Shown in pieces: positions 16,832 to 24,645 of a stretch of DNA of 64,000 nucleotides (position 1 is the first letter of the stretch; every line of letters begins with the position of its first letter). The DNA is from Clostridia bacterium (GTDB lineage: Bacteria > Bacillota > Clostridia > Saccharofermentanales > Saccharofermentanaceae). The position numbers and the translations under genes are program-made. The notes beneath the pieces are model-generated. The model made no database searches. It saw only the letters and a program-made list of their open reading frames with translations, and was not told the DNA's origin. The stretch spans positions 1 through 64,000 of the forward strand of contig JAKSRG010000004.1 in the NCBI GenBank assembly GCA_024403735.1, given 5' to 3'.

Positions 16832-17959
16832 ATGGGTAAGCAGAAATCGGGTATTGTTAGATTAAGAAATAACAACTATTTAAGAACGGTAGATTACTAT
16901 CTTATCGTTCCTATTTTCTTGCTTACAGTTATTGGCCTTTATGTACTTAGTAGGGTTTTGTCATCTGGTTATGCAGATTATCCTAATAACCTTTATAGAC
17001 AGATTATGGCTGCTGGATTAGGCCTTGTTATTACACTTGTAATCTGTCTTCTTGATACGCACTTCCTTAAATTGGTTGGATGGATTATTTATGCAGTCGC
17101 GCTGTTTTTGCTGATACTCGTACCAATTGATGGTTTTACTCTTGAGGATCAGTGGGGTGCTGACTCTTGGCTTAATCTTCCTGTTATCGGTAACTTCCAA
17201 CCTTCTGAGCTTGCTAAGATTGGTCTCGTAATGGTTGTTGCGGATGTTTTCGAGCGAATGAGTGAGAAGGAAATTAGTCCTCTTAAGGGATTAGCATTGA
17301 TTGCTGGTATCTATGGTCCACCAGTACTTCTTATTCTTGCACAGCCTGACTTTGGTACATGCATGGTTATTATCTTTTCATTTGTATGTATCCTCTTTGT
17401 ATGGGGTGTTAAGTATAGATACTTCCTTTTGGCACTATCAGCTGCAATTGTTGGAGGAGTGCCTTTCGTATGGACTTTCTATCTTGAGGCATATCAGAAG
17501 AAACGTATTTTGTCACTTGTATTCGAAGGTACTGACCCTAAGGCGGAGTTTAACCTAGTTCAGTCTAAGGCTGCGATTGCTTCGGGAGGTCTGTCTGGTA
17601 ACAATACTGGAGTGTTCGTAAAAGTTCCTGTTAAGGAATCTGACTTTATCTATGCCGCAGTATCTGAGCATTTGGGATTTATTGGAACAACAGCTGTTAT
17701 TATTTTGGCGTTCTTCTTTTTGTGTAGATGTATTTATGTTGCTGCTAGATCTAAGCGTAAGTCTTATTCATATATCATCATCGGATTAACAAGTGCGTTC
17801 GCATTCCACTTTATTGAGAATATGGGTATGGCTGTTGGCTTATTACCTATCACAGGTATTCCACTTCCATTTATTAGTCTTGGTGGAACCGCGATGATGG
17901 TTAACTATATATCGTTTGGTATAATTTTGAATATTTCTATGGATCGTAAGATTACATAG
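16832..17959 (+). CDS. rodA: SEDS glycosyltransferase RodA
   Basis: A 375-residue SEDS-family membrane protein that polymerises lipid II during cylindrical wall growth with a class B PBP. About 10 hydrophobic segments are visible. Family motifs are FQPSELAKIGLV, PVKESDFIYAAVSEHLGFIG and ITGIPLPFISLGGTAMM. It lacks the N-terminal extension of the ftsW copy at 31677, which supports the RodA assignment over FtsW/SpoVE, but the distinction is by context only. The start has no clear Shine-Dalgarno sequence and lies 12 bp after lgt. No terminator separates it from the response regulator 25 bp downstream. Confidence 0.88.
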   Translation: MGKQKSGIVRLRNNNYLRTVDYYLIVPIFLLTVIGLYVLSRVLSSGYADYPNNLYRQIMAAGLGLVITLVICLLDTHFLKLVGWIIYAVALFLLILVPIDGFTLEDQWGADSWLNLPVIGNFQPSELAKIGLVMVVADVFERMSEKEISPLKGLALIAGIYGPPVLLILAQPDFGTCMVIIFSFVCILFVWGVKYRYFLLALSAAIVGGVPFVWTFYLEAYQKKRILSLVFEGTDPKAEFNLVQSKAAIASGGLSGNNTGVFVKVPVKESDFIYAAVSEHLGFIGTTAVIILAFFFLCRCIYVAARSKRKSYSYIIIGLTSAFAFHFIENMGMAVGLLPITGIPLPFISLGGTAMMVNYISFGIILNISMDRKIT

Positions 17960-17984
17960 TAAGGGAAAAAGGGAAGATATTGAA

Positions 17985-18659
17985 ATGTATAAAATTTTGA
18001 TTGTAGAAGACGATATTGGAATTGCAGAGGGAATTAAATCTCAGGCTGGGTTTTGGAATATCGAAGTAACTATTGCGACTAATTTTAATAACATAATGGA
18101 TGACTTTGTTAATACTCAGCCACATATGGTTTTGCTTGATATTACATTGCCATTTCATAATGGATTTCATTGGTGTACAGAGATTCGTAAAGTATCTAAG
18201 GTGCCAATTATTTTCTTGTCTTCAGCTGCTGATAACATGAATATGGTTATGGCAATGACTATGGGTGCTGATGATTTTATTGCTAAGCCTTTTGACGGTA
18301 ATGTTTTAATGGCTAAGGTTCAGGCGCTCCTTAGAAGAACTTATGATTTTGCTGAGAGTAATCCTGTTATTGAACATATGGGTGCTATCCTTAACACTGG
18401 CGATGGCACTTTGACATATAATGATCAGAAGATTGATTTATCAAAGAATGAGTATAGAATTCTTCTTTGCCTTATGGAGAATAAGGGGAAGATTGTATCT
18501 AGAGAAAAGCTCACTGATAAACTTTGGGAGACAGATTGCTTTATCGACGACAATACACTTACTGTAAATGTTAATCGACTTCGTAAAAAACTCGAGGCTG
18601 CTGGACTTGAAGGATTCATCCAGACAAAGTTTGGTCAGGGTTACATTATAGGTGCATAA
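17985..18659 (+). CDS. OmpR-family response regulator, BceR-like
   Basis: A 224-residue receiver plus winged-helix protein. The phosphoacceptor is D52 in VLLDITLP; D9/D10 and K103-region (AKPF) complete the acidic pocket. The C-terminal Trans_Reg_C domain ends with TKFGQGYIIGA. It heads an ordered set of regulator, kinase, ABC ATPase and FtsX-like permease, the layout of Bce/Vra antimicrobial-peptide resistance modules. The operator TTACA-N4-TGTAA found upstream of the transporter matches the published BceR-type binding consensus. It abuts the kinase gene with no gap. Confidence 0.9.
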   Translation: MYKILIVEDDIGIAEGIKSQAGFWNIEVTIATNFNNIMDDFVNTQPHMVLLDITLPFHNGFHWCTEIRKVSKVPIIFLSSAADNMNMVMAMTMGADDFIAKPFDGNVLMAKVQALLRRTYDFAESNPVIEHMGAILNTGDGTLTYNDQKIDLSKNEYRILLCLMENKGKIVSREKLTDKLWETDCFIDDNTLTVNVNRLRKKLEAAGLEGFIQTKFGQGYIIGA

Positions 18660-19649
18660 ATGAGTTTTATAGTTGATTATTTGAAGGCTAGAAGAAAGTC
18701 TATAATTCTCTTTGTCATATTTGGTCTGCTCTTTGTTTTAAGTGCAGTGCTATATAATTTTCCATTTCAGTATGTTGGTTATCCTTTGTTTCTTTGTATG
18801 CTGATTGGTTTGATTTATATGTGTTGGGACGCATATAACCTCAAGCGTAAGAAAGATCAGCTTAACAACATAATTGATACAATGCTCTATGAGATAGAGG
18901 ATATTCCGCTTTTGGCTGAAGGTGTTGATGAACCTTATATTGAATTGATCAATAATCTAACAACTGAATTAGCTAGTAAACAATCTACTAACGATATTGC
19001 GTTTAACGATATGGTGGATTATTTCACTACTTGGGCTCACCAGATTAAGACACCGATTGCTTCTATAAGGGTTAATCTCCAGAACGAGGATTCATCATTT
19101 GCGAGATTAGTAGCATCTGAACTCAATCGTGTAGAGCAGTATGTTGAGATGGTACTCACATATTTGCGTCTCGATTCAGATTATTCTGATTATGTGTTCA
19201 AGACGATTGATTTGGATTTTGTTGTTAAGTCATCCATCAAGAGATATCGTCAGGATTTTATCAGCCGTAAGTTAGGTATTAATCTTTCGACCATCTCGAA
19301 AACAGTCACTACAGATGAGAAATGGCTCTCTTTTGTAATTGAACAGATTTTGTCCAATGCATTAAAGTACACATCTTCTGGATCGATAAGTATCTATATG
19401 AGTTCAGAAAACACTCTGTGTATTGAAGATACTGGAATGGGAATTGAAGCTCAGGATATTCCGCGTGTTTTCGATAAGGGTTATACGGGAATTAATGGAA
19501 GAGTTAATAAATCAGCATCTGGCCTAGGATTATATCTATGCGGTCAGATATGTAAGAAACTTGGTATAAAGATAAGCATAGATTCGATTGTTGGTCAGGG
19601 AACTAAGGTTTATCTAGAATTTCTTGAGAAGAATATTGTTCATGAGTAA
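18660..19649 (+). CDS. Intramembrane-sensing histidine kinase, BceS-like
   Basis: A 329-residue kinase with two N-terminal membrane helices (about 14-31 and 39-55) and an extracytoplasmic loop of under ten residues. This is the architecture of intramembrane-sensing kinases, which take their signal from the partner transporter. The DHp His is H127 in TWAHQIKTPI. ATP-binding motifs are NALKYTS (N box), EDTGMGIEAQDIPRVFDKG (G1) and GLGLYLC (G2). It follows the regulator stop directly. A perfect hairpin/operator follows before the transporter genes. Confidence 0.92.
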   Translation: MSFIVDYLKARRKSIILFVIFGLLFVLSAVLYNFPFQYVGYPLFLCMLIGLIYMCWDAYNLKRKKDQLNNIIDTMLYEIEDIPLLAEGVDEPYIELINNLTTELASKQSTNDIAFNDMVDYFTTWAHQIKTPIASIRVNLQNEDSSFARLVASELNRVEQYVEMVLTYLRLDSDYSDYVFKTIDLDFVVKSSIKRYRQDFISRKLGINLSTISKTVTTDEKWLSFVIEQILSNALKYTSSGSISIYMSSENTLCIEDTGMGIEAQDIPRVFDKGYTGINGRVNKSASGLGLYLCGQICKKLGIKISIDSIVGQGTKVYLEFLEKNIVHE

Positions 19650-19675
19650 CTTCTTACAGTTTTGTAAGAAGTTAC
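19646..19675 (+). promoter_or_regulatory. BceR-type operator (perfect 13-bp inverted repeat)
   Basis: GTAACTTCTTACA (19646-19658) and TGTAAGAAGTTAC (19663-19675) form a perfect inverted repeat around GTTT. Its core TTACA-GTTT-TGTAA fits the TNACA-N4-TGTAA consensus reported for BceR-like regulators. A further TGTAA half-site lies at 19684-19688. A -10 candidate TATCAT at 19722-19727 follows with a poor -35, as expected for an activated promoter. The hairpin could also act as a weak terminator for the kinase gene because T-rich sequence follows. Confidence 0.75.
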
Positions 19676-19756
19676 ATTTGTTTTGTAAGTAGTTTCGATG
19701 TTTCTAGCAAATCTCGTTTGTTATCATTGGGACATAGTAAATCGGAGGTAGATTAT

Positions 19757-20521
19757 ATGAGTCTTTTGACAGTTAATGGAGTTAAGAAAGTTTACTCAAC
19801 AAGATTTGGCGGAAATAAAGTAGAAGCTCTTAAGAATGTGAATTTTGAAGTTGAAGAAGGCGAGTATGTTGCAATTATGGGTGAGTCTGGTTCAGGTAAG
19901 ACAACTCTCCTTAATATTCTCGCAGCTCTTGATAAGCCAACTAGTGGTGTAATTAAGCTTGAAGATAAAGATTTAAGCAAGATTAAGGAAGCAAAAATTG
20001 CAGAGTTCAGAAGAGATAATTTGGGTTTTGTATTCCAGGATTTCAATCTTCTAGATACATTTTCAATCGAGGATAATATTTATCTTCCACTCGTGCTTGC
20101 TGGTGTAAAGTATGAAGAGATGAATAAGAGACTTAAGCCAATCGCTGCAAAACTTGGAATTCTTGAAATACTTAAGAAGTATCCATATGAAGTTTCTGGT
20201 GGTCAGAAGCAACGTGCTGCAGTAGCGAGAGCGCTTATTACAAATCCTAGAATTATTCTTGCAGATGAGCCAACTGGAGCTCTTGATTCAAAGGCTTCAG
20301 ATGAGCTTCTTAAGCTTTTTGCTGATGTTAATCAGACTGGTCAGACAATTCTTATGGTTACTCACTCTGTTAAGGCGGCTAGTACTGCAAAGAGAGTTTT
20401 GTTTATTAAGGATGGAGAAGTTTTCCATCAGCTTTATAGAGGTAATAAGACTTCAGAACAGTTCTATCAGGATATCTCATCAACACTTACTGTAGTTGTG
20501 ACTGGTGGTGATAACAAATGA
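19757..20521 (+). CDS. ABC transporter ATPase, BceA-like
   Basis: A 254-residue MacB/BceA-type ABC ATPase. Walker A is GESGSGKTTLL, the signature is VSGGQKQR, and Walker B is IILADEPTGALDS, followed by a His-containing THSVKAA switch. The ATG at 19757 follows TCGGAGG at 19742-19748; longer in-frame starts lie in the promoter region. It overlaps the permease gene by 4 bp. Family members power peptide-antibiotic detoxification and signal flux to the cognate kinase; the actual antibiotic cannot be read from the sequence. Confidence 0.94.
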   Translation: MSLLTVNGVKKVYSTRFGGNKVEALKNVNFEVEEGEYVAIMGESGSGKTTLLNILAALDKPTSGVIKLEDKDLSKIKEAKIAEFRRDNLGFVFQDFNLLDTFSIEDNIYLPLVLAGVKYEEMNKRLKPIAAKLGILEILKKYPYEVSGGQKQRAAVARALITNPRIILADEPTGALDSKASDELLKLFADVNQTGQTILMVTHSVKAASTAKRVLFIKDGEVFHQLYRGNKTSEQFYQDISSTLTVVVTGGDNK

Positions 20522-22539
20522 GACTAGGTTTTTATCCTAAGCTAGCGCTTGAGGGAATATCTAAGAATAGAAGATTATATTTTCCATATATTCTTACTGC
20601 TATTTTTATGGTTATGATGGAATATATCATTATGTTCCTTAGTGTTAATGAGGCAGTTGCTAAGATGTCAGGCGGAGATCTTTTGTCTGTATTTATGTCA
20701 CTAGGTAAGTTTGTTATTGGATTGTTCGCGCTTTTCTTCCTTTTTTATTCTAATAGCTTTCTTATGAAGAAGAGAAGGAAGGAATTTGGTCTATTCAATA
20801 TTTTGGGAATGGGTAAGCGTCATATTGGTATCGTAGTAATGTGGGAGACATTAATCGTGTATCTTGCTTCTACAGTTATTGGATGTTTGCTCGGTATCGC
20901 TTTCTCAAAGTTCGCCGAACTTGGTCTTCTTAGACTTACTAAGGCAGAAGCAGATCTTACATTCTCAATTCCTTTAAATGTAGTTGGTACTGTAAGTGTT
21001 ATCTTCTTTATTATCTTTGTACTTCTTTTGTTGAACTCATTAAGACAGGTAGGTTTCTCTAGTGCGATTAATCTTTTGAGAAGTGAGAATGTAGGTGAGA
21101 AGCCACCTAAGGCTAATTGGGCTGTAGGAATATTGGGCTTTGTAATCCTTGGAATTGCTTACTTCTTGGCTGTAAGTGTTAGTAATGCTATTTCTGCAGT
21201 TGCATATTTCTTCATAGCAGTTCTTCTTGTTATTGTGGCTACATATCTCATAATGATATTTGGATCAGTAGTAATCTGTCGAATTCTTAAGAATAATAAG
21301 AACTATTATTACAAGGCTAATCATTATGTTTCTGTATCTTCTATGCTATATAGAATGAGAAGAAATGGTGCAGGTCTTGCATCAATCTGTATTCTTTCAA
21401 CTATGGTACTTGTAATGATTTCTACAACTTCTTGTCTATTCTTTGGTGAAGAAGATTTGTTGATGACAAGAAATCCAAGACAGATAAATATTAATTCTAT
21501 TAAGGTTTCTTGTGAGACATCTGATGAAGAAATCACAGACTATATCAATGGTATTGTAGTGGAGGCTGGTGAAACTCCAGTTAATCCTATCAGATATAGC
21601 TCAATTGATACTTATGGTGCATATAAGAATGATGCTGTATATCTTGATCCAAGTTCAATGGGCGGTGTAGGTAACGTATCCTTTGATAGTGTATGTGAGT
21701 TTTTGATTATCACGGTTGATGAATATAACAGGATTAATAATGCTAATGAGACATTATCTGGAAATGACTGCTTCGTATATTCACAGGATACAAAGATTTC
21801 AAATACAATCAATTTTGTTGAACTTAATCAGGAGTTCAAGGTTGTTAGGGAACTTGATAAGGAGCCTCTTGTTATTGGCATGCTCAATTCTGCAACTGTT
21901 ACAAGACCAATTTTCCTTGTAGTAAGTAATGAAGGTATTGTTGAAAGCTTATGTGATTTGAAAACTGATGATGGATATGGTCTTGCAGATCAGTTCTATA
22001 CATATTTCTTTGATTTAGCTGGTGGTACTGATAAGGAAGTTGAGATTGCAGAGAAGATTGCTCAAAATGAAGGTTTAAATGATTTCTTCCGTACATGCAA
22101 TATTGAATCAAGAACTATATCTAGAGATGATTTCTTCTCATCATTCGGAGGATTGTTCTATCTTGGAATTGTATTGAGCATTGTATTTACTTTGGCATCA
22201 GTACTCATTATTTACTATAAGCAGATCTCAGAAGGATATGAGGATCAGGGTAGATTTGAGATTATGCGTAAAGTAGGAATGACACAGCAAGAGATTAAGA
22301 AGGGAATTAATTCGCAGCTTCTAACAGTATTCTTCCTTCCATTAGTTGGTGCATTCATGCATATTGCATTTGCGTTCCCAATGATTAGAAAACTGCTCGC
22401 ACTCTTTAATCTCAAGAACACATTGTTCTTTGCAACAACAACGTTAATCAGCTTTGTTGTATTCGCAGTGTTCTACACAATCGTTTATAAGATTACATCT
22501 AATGCTTATTTGAAGATTGTAAGTTCAAAACTCAATTAA
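20518..22539 (+). CDS. BceB-like ABC transporter permease (FtsX domain)
   Basis: A 673-residue permease. An FtsX-type block of membrane helices occupies the first half (RRLYFPYILTAIFMVMM, ...FGLFNILGMGKRHIG). A large extracytoplasmic domain of roughly 200 residues (about 320-535) separates it from the last three helices. The FEIMRKVGMTQQEIKKGI segment near residue 580 is the cytoplasmic coupling motif of BceB/MacB proteins. This size and the domain between TM7 and TM8 are typical of BceB transporters, where that domain sets substrate and signal specificity. It is followed by a terminator. Confidence 0.92.
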   Translation: MRLGFYPKLALEGISKNRRLYFPYILTAIFMVMMEYIIMFLSVNEAVAKMSGGDLLSVFMSLGKFVIGLFALFFLFYSNSFLMKKRRKEFGLFNILGMGKRHIGIVVMWETLIVYLASTVIGCLLGIAFSKFAELGLLRLTKAEADLTFSIPLNVVGTVSVIFFIIFVLLLLNSLRQVGFSSAINLLRSENVGEKPPKANWAVGILGFVILGIAYFLAVSVSNAISAVAYFFIAVLLVIVATYLIMIFGSVVICRILKNNKNYYYKANHYVSVSSMLYRMRRNGAGLASICILSTMVLVMISTTSCLFFGEEDLLMTRNPRQININSIKVSCETSDEEITDYINGIVVEAGETPVNPIRYSSIDTYGAYKNDAVYLDPSSMGGVGNVSFDSVCEFLIITVDEYNRINNANETLSGNDCFVYSQDTKISNTINFVELNQEFKVVRELDKEPLVIGMLNSATVTRPIFLVVSNEGIVESLCDLKTDDGYGLADQFYTYFFDLAGGTDKEVEIAEKIAQNEGLNDFFRTCNIESRTISRDDFFSSFGGLFYLGIVLSIVFTLASVLIIYYKQISEGYEDQGRFEIMRKVGMTQQEIKKGINSQLLTVFFLPLVGAFMHIAFAFPMIRKLLALFNLKNTLFFATTTLISFVVFAVFYTIVYKITSNAYLKIVSSKLN

Positions 22540-22551
22540 ACTACTTATTCG

Positions 22552-22590
22552 GAGGCTGTCTTGTTTTTTCGAGGCAGCTTCATTTTGTTT
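22552..22590 (+). terminator. Terminator after the Bce-like module
   Basis: A 12-bp stem (22552-22563 with 22570-22581, with G-U pairs) has a T-only 6-nt loop and is followed by ATTTTGTTT. It ends the transporter operon. Confidence 0.75.
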
Positions 22591-22609
22591 TCGAGACCTA
22601 ATCGAAAAC
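22587..22609. repeat. TTTTCGA/TCGAAAA dyad, copy 1
   Basis: GTTTTCGA (22587-22594) and TCGAAAAC (22602-22609) form a perfect 8-bp inverted repeat with a 7-nt spacer. It lies just upstream of the PadR promoter. A near-identical dyad lies at 57450-57468 before rsmE, and half-sites occur at 23971-23977 and 58281-58287. Confidence 0.6.
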
Positions 22610-22642
22610 ACTATTGTACATTATTCAGTAGTGTGCTATATT
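22608..22642 (+). promoter_or_regulatory. padR promoter with overlapping dyad
   Basis: An extended -10 (TGC-TATATT, 22634-22642) lies 17 bp after TTGTAC (22614-22619). An imperfect 9-bp dyad, ACACTATTG (22608-22616) with CAGTAGTGT (22626-22634), covers the -35 and spacer. This is a natural place for PadR autorepression. Confidence 0.55.
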
Positions 22643-22683
22643 CAGTATTGTTAAAAGTTGATTAGTCGAATGGAGGGATAGAA

Positions 22684-22998
22684 ATGAACATTCAGTTCAA
22701 GAAAGGTGTTCTGGATATGTGTGTCCTCGCGATGCTTCGTGACGGTGATAGTTATGGCTACGATATCGCAGATACTTTATCAAGTAAGATACTTCTTGCT
22801 GATGGGACGGTGTATCCAATACTTCGTAAGCTCGCATCTGATGGATTGGTAACTACATATCTTAAAGAATCTCAGAATGGTCCTCCACGTAAGTATTATC
22901 ATCTTACGGATAAAGGACTTGATTTGTTGAAGGAATATATTGATGACTGGAATAGCTTCAATGAAGTTGTTAGAGGGATTATAGGAGGGGATAGATAA
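22684..22998 (+). CDS. PadR family transcriptional regulator
   Basis: A 104-residue winged-helix repressor. FKKGVLDMCVLAMLRDGDSYGYDIADTL and DGTVYPILRKLASDGLVTTYLKES...PRKYYHLTDKG are the standard PadR pattern, including the QNGPPRKYY turn of the wing. The start has GGAGGGA 6 nt upstream. Its stop overlaps the ATG of the HAAS-domain gene, forming the very common PadR-HAAS pair. The signal and ligand are unknown. A dyad over its own promoter suggests autoregulation. Confidence 0.93.
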   Translation: MNIQFKKGVLDMCVLAMLRDGDSYGYDIADTLSSKILLADGTVYPILRKLASDGLVTTYLKESQNGPPRKYYHLTDKGLDLLKEYIDDWNSFNEVVRGIIGGDR

Positions 22999-23549
22999 TG
23001 ACAAAGGCTGAGTATTTGAAATTATTGAGCACAGACCTGAGTTGTATGCCATATGGCGAGGTTCAGGATATTATTGATGAGATTGGTTCGCATTTCGATA
23101 CAGCTATCGAGAGAGGTAAGACAGAAGATCAGATTGCTGTTGAATTAGGTGATGTTCACGAATTGGCTAAGTCATATATCAATATCACTCCTAATAAGCT
23201 ACCAGCAGTTCTTCGTGAGAATTCAGAGAAGAAGCCAGCTCCAAAAGGCGCACGTGTTTTTGTTATTCTGTTTAATGTGTTTGTAGGTGCTCCAATTGGT
23301 TTATGGTGGGCTGCAATAGATATTGCATTGGTATATGCTTTTGTAAGCAATCTCATTTTCTTTATTGCAAGATGGACTATGATTAGCGATCTTGGTGTTT
23401 ATATAACTCCAGCGGTTATGTTCCAGATTTCTTCGTTCTTTGGATTGCTTGTAATCCTCGTTCTCGCATATTTTGGTATTAGACTTTTAATCAAAGCTTT
23501 GAGTTCATATTTAAAATGGAACCGTAAGCTTTGGGTAAAGGGTTTCTAA
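22998..23549 (+). CDS. HAAS-domain membrane protein (DUF1700)
   Basis: A 183-residue protein. The N-terminal 60 residues (MTKAEYLKLLSTDLSCMPYGEVQDIIDEIGSHF...GKTEDQIAVELGDVHELAKSY) are a HAAS/DUF1700 helical domain with the characteristic EDQIAxxLG pattern. It is followed by three hydrophobic helices (about 88-112, 115-130 and 135-165). HAAS proteins are co-encoded with PadR regulators across Firmicutes and are thought to help read membrane state. It overlaps the padR stop by one base and is followed 13 bp later by a short membrane protein. Confidence 0.9.
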   Translation: MTKAEYLKLLSTDLSCMPYGEVQDIIDEIGSHFDTAIERGKTEDQIAVELGDVHELAKSYINITPNKLPAVLRENSEKKPAPKGARVFVILFNVFVGAPIGLWWAAIDIALVYAFVSNLIFFIARWTMISDLGVYITPAVMFQISSFFGLLVILVLAYFGIRLLIKALSSYLKWNRKLWVKGF

Positions 23550-23562
23550 GGAGGGTAATGAT

Positions 23563-23886
23563 ATGAAAAAACTTGATATTGTTGCAATAATTACTGGCGT
23601 TAGTTCCATAATTTTCTGCCTCCTTTTCTTCGTGCTTTTCCTTGCTACTGGTGCCAAAGCATTTAAAGATGATGGCGGTCCAGGAAAGATTAAAGCATTC
23701 TTTGGCTCTGTTAAGGAGCGAATTGTCGAAGTTACAGGCAATGATGATTACGTTAACTATAAGGATGATAATAATTCGGTTCGAATTGGACCAGATGGCG
23801 TTTTCGTAACTACAGGTGATGAAGAAGTCGTTGTTAGTCCGACTGGAGTTCATGTGTCAGAGGCCCAGGATGAGGCTGAAGATTGA
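23563..23886 (+). CDS. Small membrane protein of the PadR-HAAS cassette
   Basis: A 107-residue protein. One N-terminal membrane helix (residues 7-30) is followed by a charged region and a short beta-rich tail with the repeated pattern VRIGPDGVFV and VVVSPTGVHV. This tail resembles the putative adhesin-like repeats found in proteins encoded beside PadR-HAAS pairs, but is much shorter than those proteins (about 250-350 residues). It may be a reduced form. It has a GGAGGG ribosome site, is third in the operon, and is followed by a terminator. Function is unknown. Confidence 0.8.
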   Translation: MKKLDIVAIITGVSSIIFCLLFFVLFLATGAKAFKDDGGPGKIKAFFGSVKERIVEVTGNDDYVNYKDDNNSVRIGPDGVFVTTGDEEVVVSPTGVHVSEAQDEAED

Positions 23887-23918
23887 TAATGTAATAGATA
23901 TAACTTATATACCACTTG

Positions 23919-23964
23919 AAGACCTTCTTAGAGATTGAATTTAGATCTCTTTGAAGGTCTTTTT
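23919..23964 (+). terminator. Terminator after the PadR cassette
   Basis: AAGACCTTC (23919-23927) pairs with GAAGGTCTT (23953-23961), and a second inner stem pairs 23930-23935 with 23945-23950. The run of T ends at 23964. Confidence 0.85.
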
Positions 23965-24092
23965 GTGTGCTCGAAAACACCCAAATGAACCTAAAATAGG
24001 CAATTTGCATTGGTTGTGGAGCTCTCGAAAACACTCCGCTTTTTATTGTTACGAAATATTACAAAAATATTAAAAATTTTTTGTGTATTTCC
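23965..24092. other. Spacer between PadR cassette and mraZ promoter
   Basis: This is part of a 327-bp gap without a gene. It is AT-rich and holds two TCGAAAACAC half-sites (23971-23980 and 24026-24035) related to the dyads at 22587 and 57450. No credible open frame with a ribosome site was seen. Confidence 0.5.
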
Positions 24093-24121
24093 TTGTAAAT
24101 AGGGGGAAGTAGTTATAAAAT
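24093..24121 (+). promoter_or_regulatory. mraZ (division cluster) promoter
   Basis: TTGTAA at 24093-24098 and TAAAAT at 24116-24121 are 17 bp apart. The predicted transcript begins near 24128, leaving an 86-nt leader before the GTG start of mraZ. Confidence 0.6.
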
Positions 24122-24130
24122 ACATATGTG

Positions 24131-24177
24131 TGGTGAAAAAGGGCAGAAAATTGCTCTTAAATGGAGGAAAAGGGAAG
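24131..24177 (+). promoter_or_regulatory. Candidate MraZ-binding direct repeats
   Basis: TGGTGAAAAAGGGCAG (24131-24146) and TGGAGGAAAAGGGAAG (24162-24177) are related 16-mers spaced 31 bp apart in the mraZ leader. MraZ proteins are known to bind short G-rich direct repeats near their own promoter. Assignment as operators is inference. Confidence 0.4.
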
Positions 24178-24213
24178 TCCCGGAACCTCAAAAAATAAAA
24201 ACAGGAGTATCGA

Positions 24214-24645
24214 GTGGCAAGAGATATCAAGAAAATTGATGCAAAAGGCAGATTTTTTCTACCATCAAAGTTCAAAGAGAAGTTTGGTGGTGATTTGGTC
24301 GTGACTGTAAGTCTTGATCGCGGATATCTATGTGTGTACACAGCAGAGACTTTCGAGAAAATTGAAGAACAGTTTGCAGAGATGAATTCATCTGAACCTG
24401 AATTCAGAATTATGGAGCGTTGGATCCTCGGTGAAGCCTTAGAAGTTAAGGTTGATAATCAGGGACGTATCTCACTCACTAGTGAGTTGTGGGAACGAAT
24501 TGATGCTAAGCCAGGTGATGAAATCTGTGTAAGAAGTATGAGAAACAAGTTAGAAATCTGTACTAAGAAGTTCTTCGATAGTATTGAAGTTGACTATGAC
24601 GCACTTAACCACTTGGGTGGTAAGTATTATGTCAAGTTGCTCTGA
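24214..24645 (+). CDS. mraZ: Division cluster regulator MraZ
   Basis: A 143-residue AbrB-like DNA-binding protein with two SpoVT-AbrB repeats: KKIDAKGRFFLPSKFKEKF and VKVDNQGRISLTSELWERI. It represses or activates the division and cell-wall cluster it heads. Translation starts at GTG 24214 with AGGAG at 24203-24207. Its end overlaps the rsmH start by 17 bp. G-rich direct repeats in the leader may be its own targets. Length and two-repeat layout are normal. Confidence 0.95.
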   Translation: MARDIKKIDAKGRFFLPSKFKEKFGGDLVVTVSLDRGYLCVYTAETFEKIEEQFAEMNSSEPEFRIMERWILGEALEVKVDNQGRISLTSELWERIDAKPGDEICVRSMRNKLEICTKKFFDSIEVDYDALNHLGGKYYVKLL

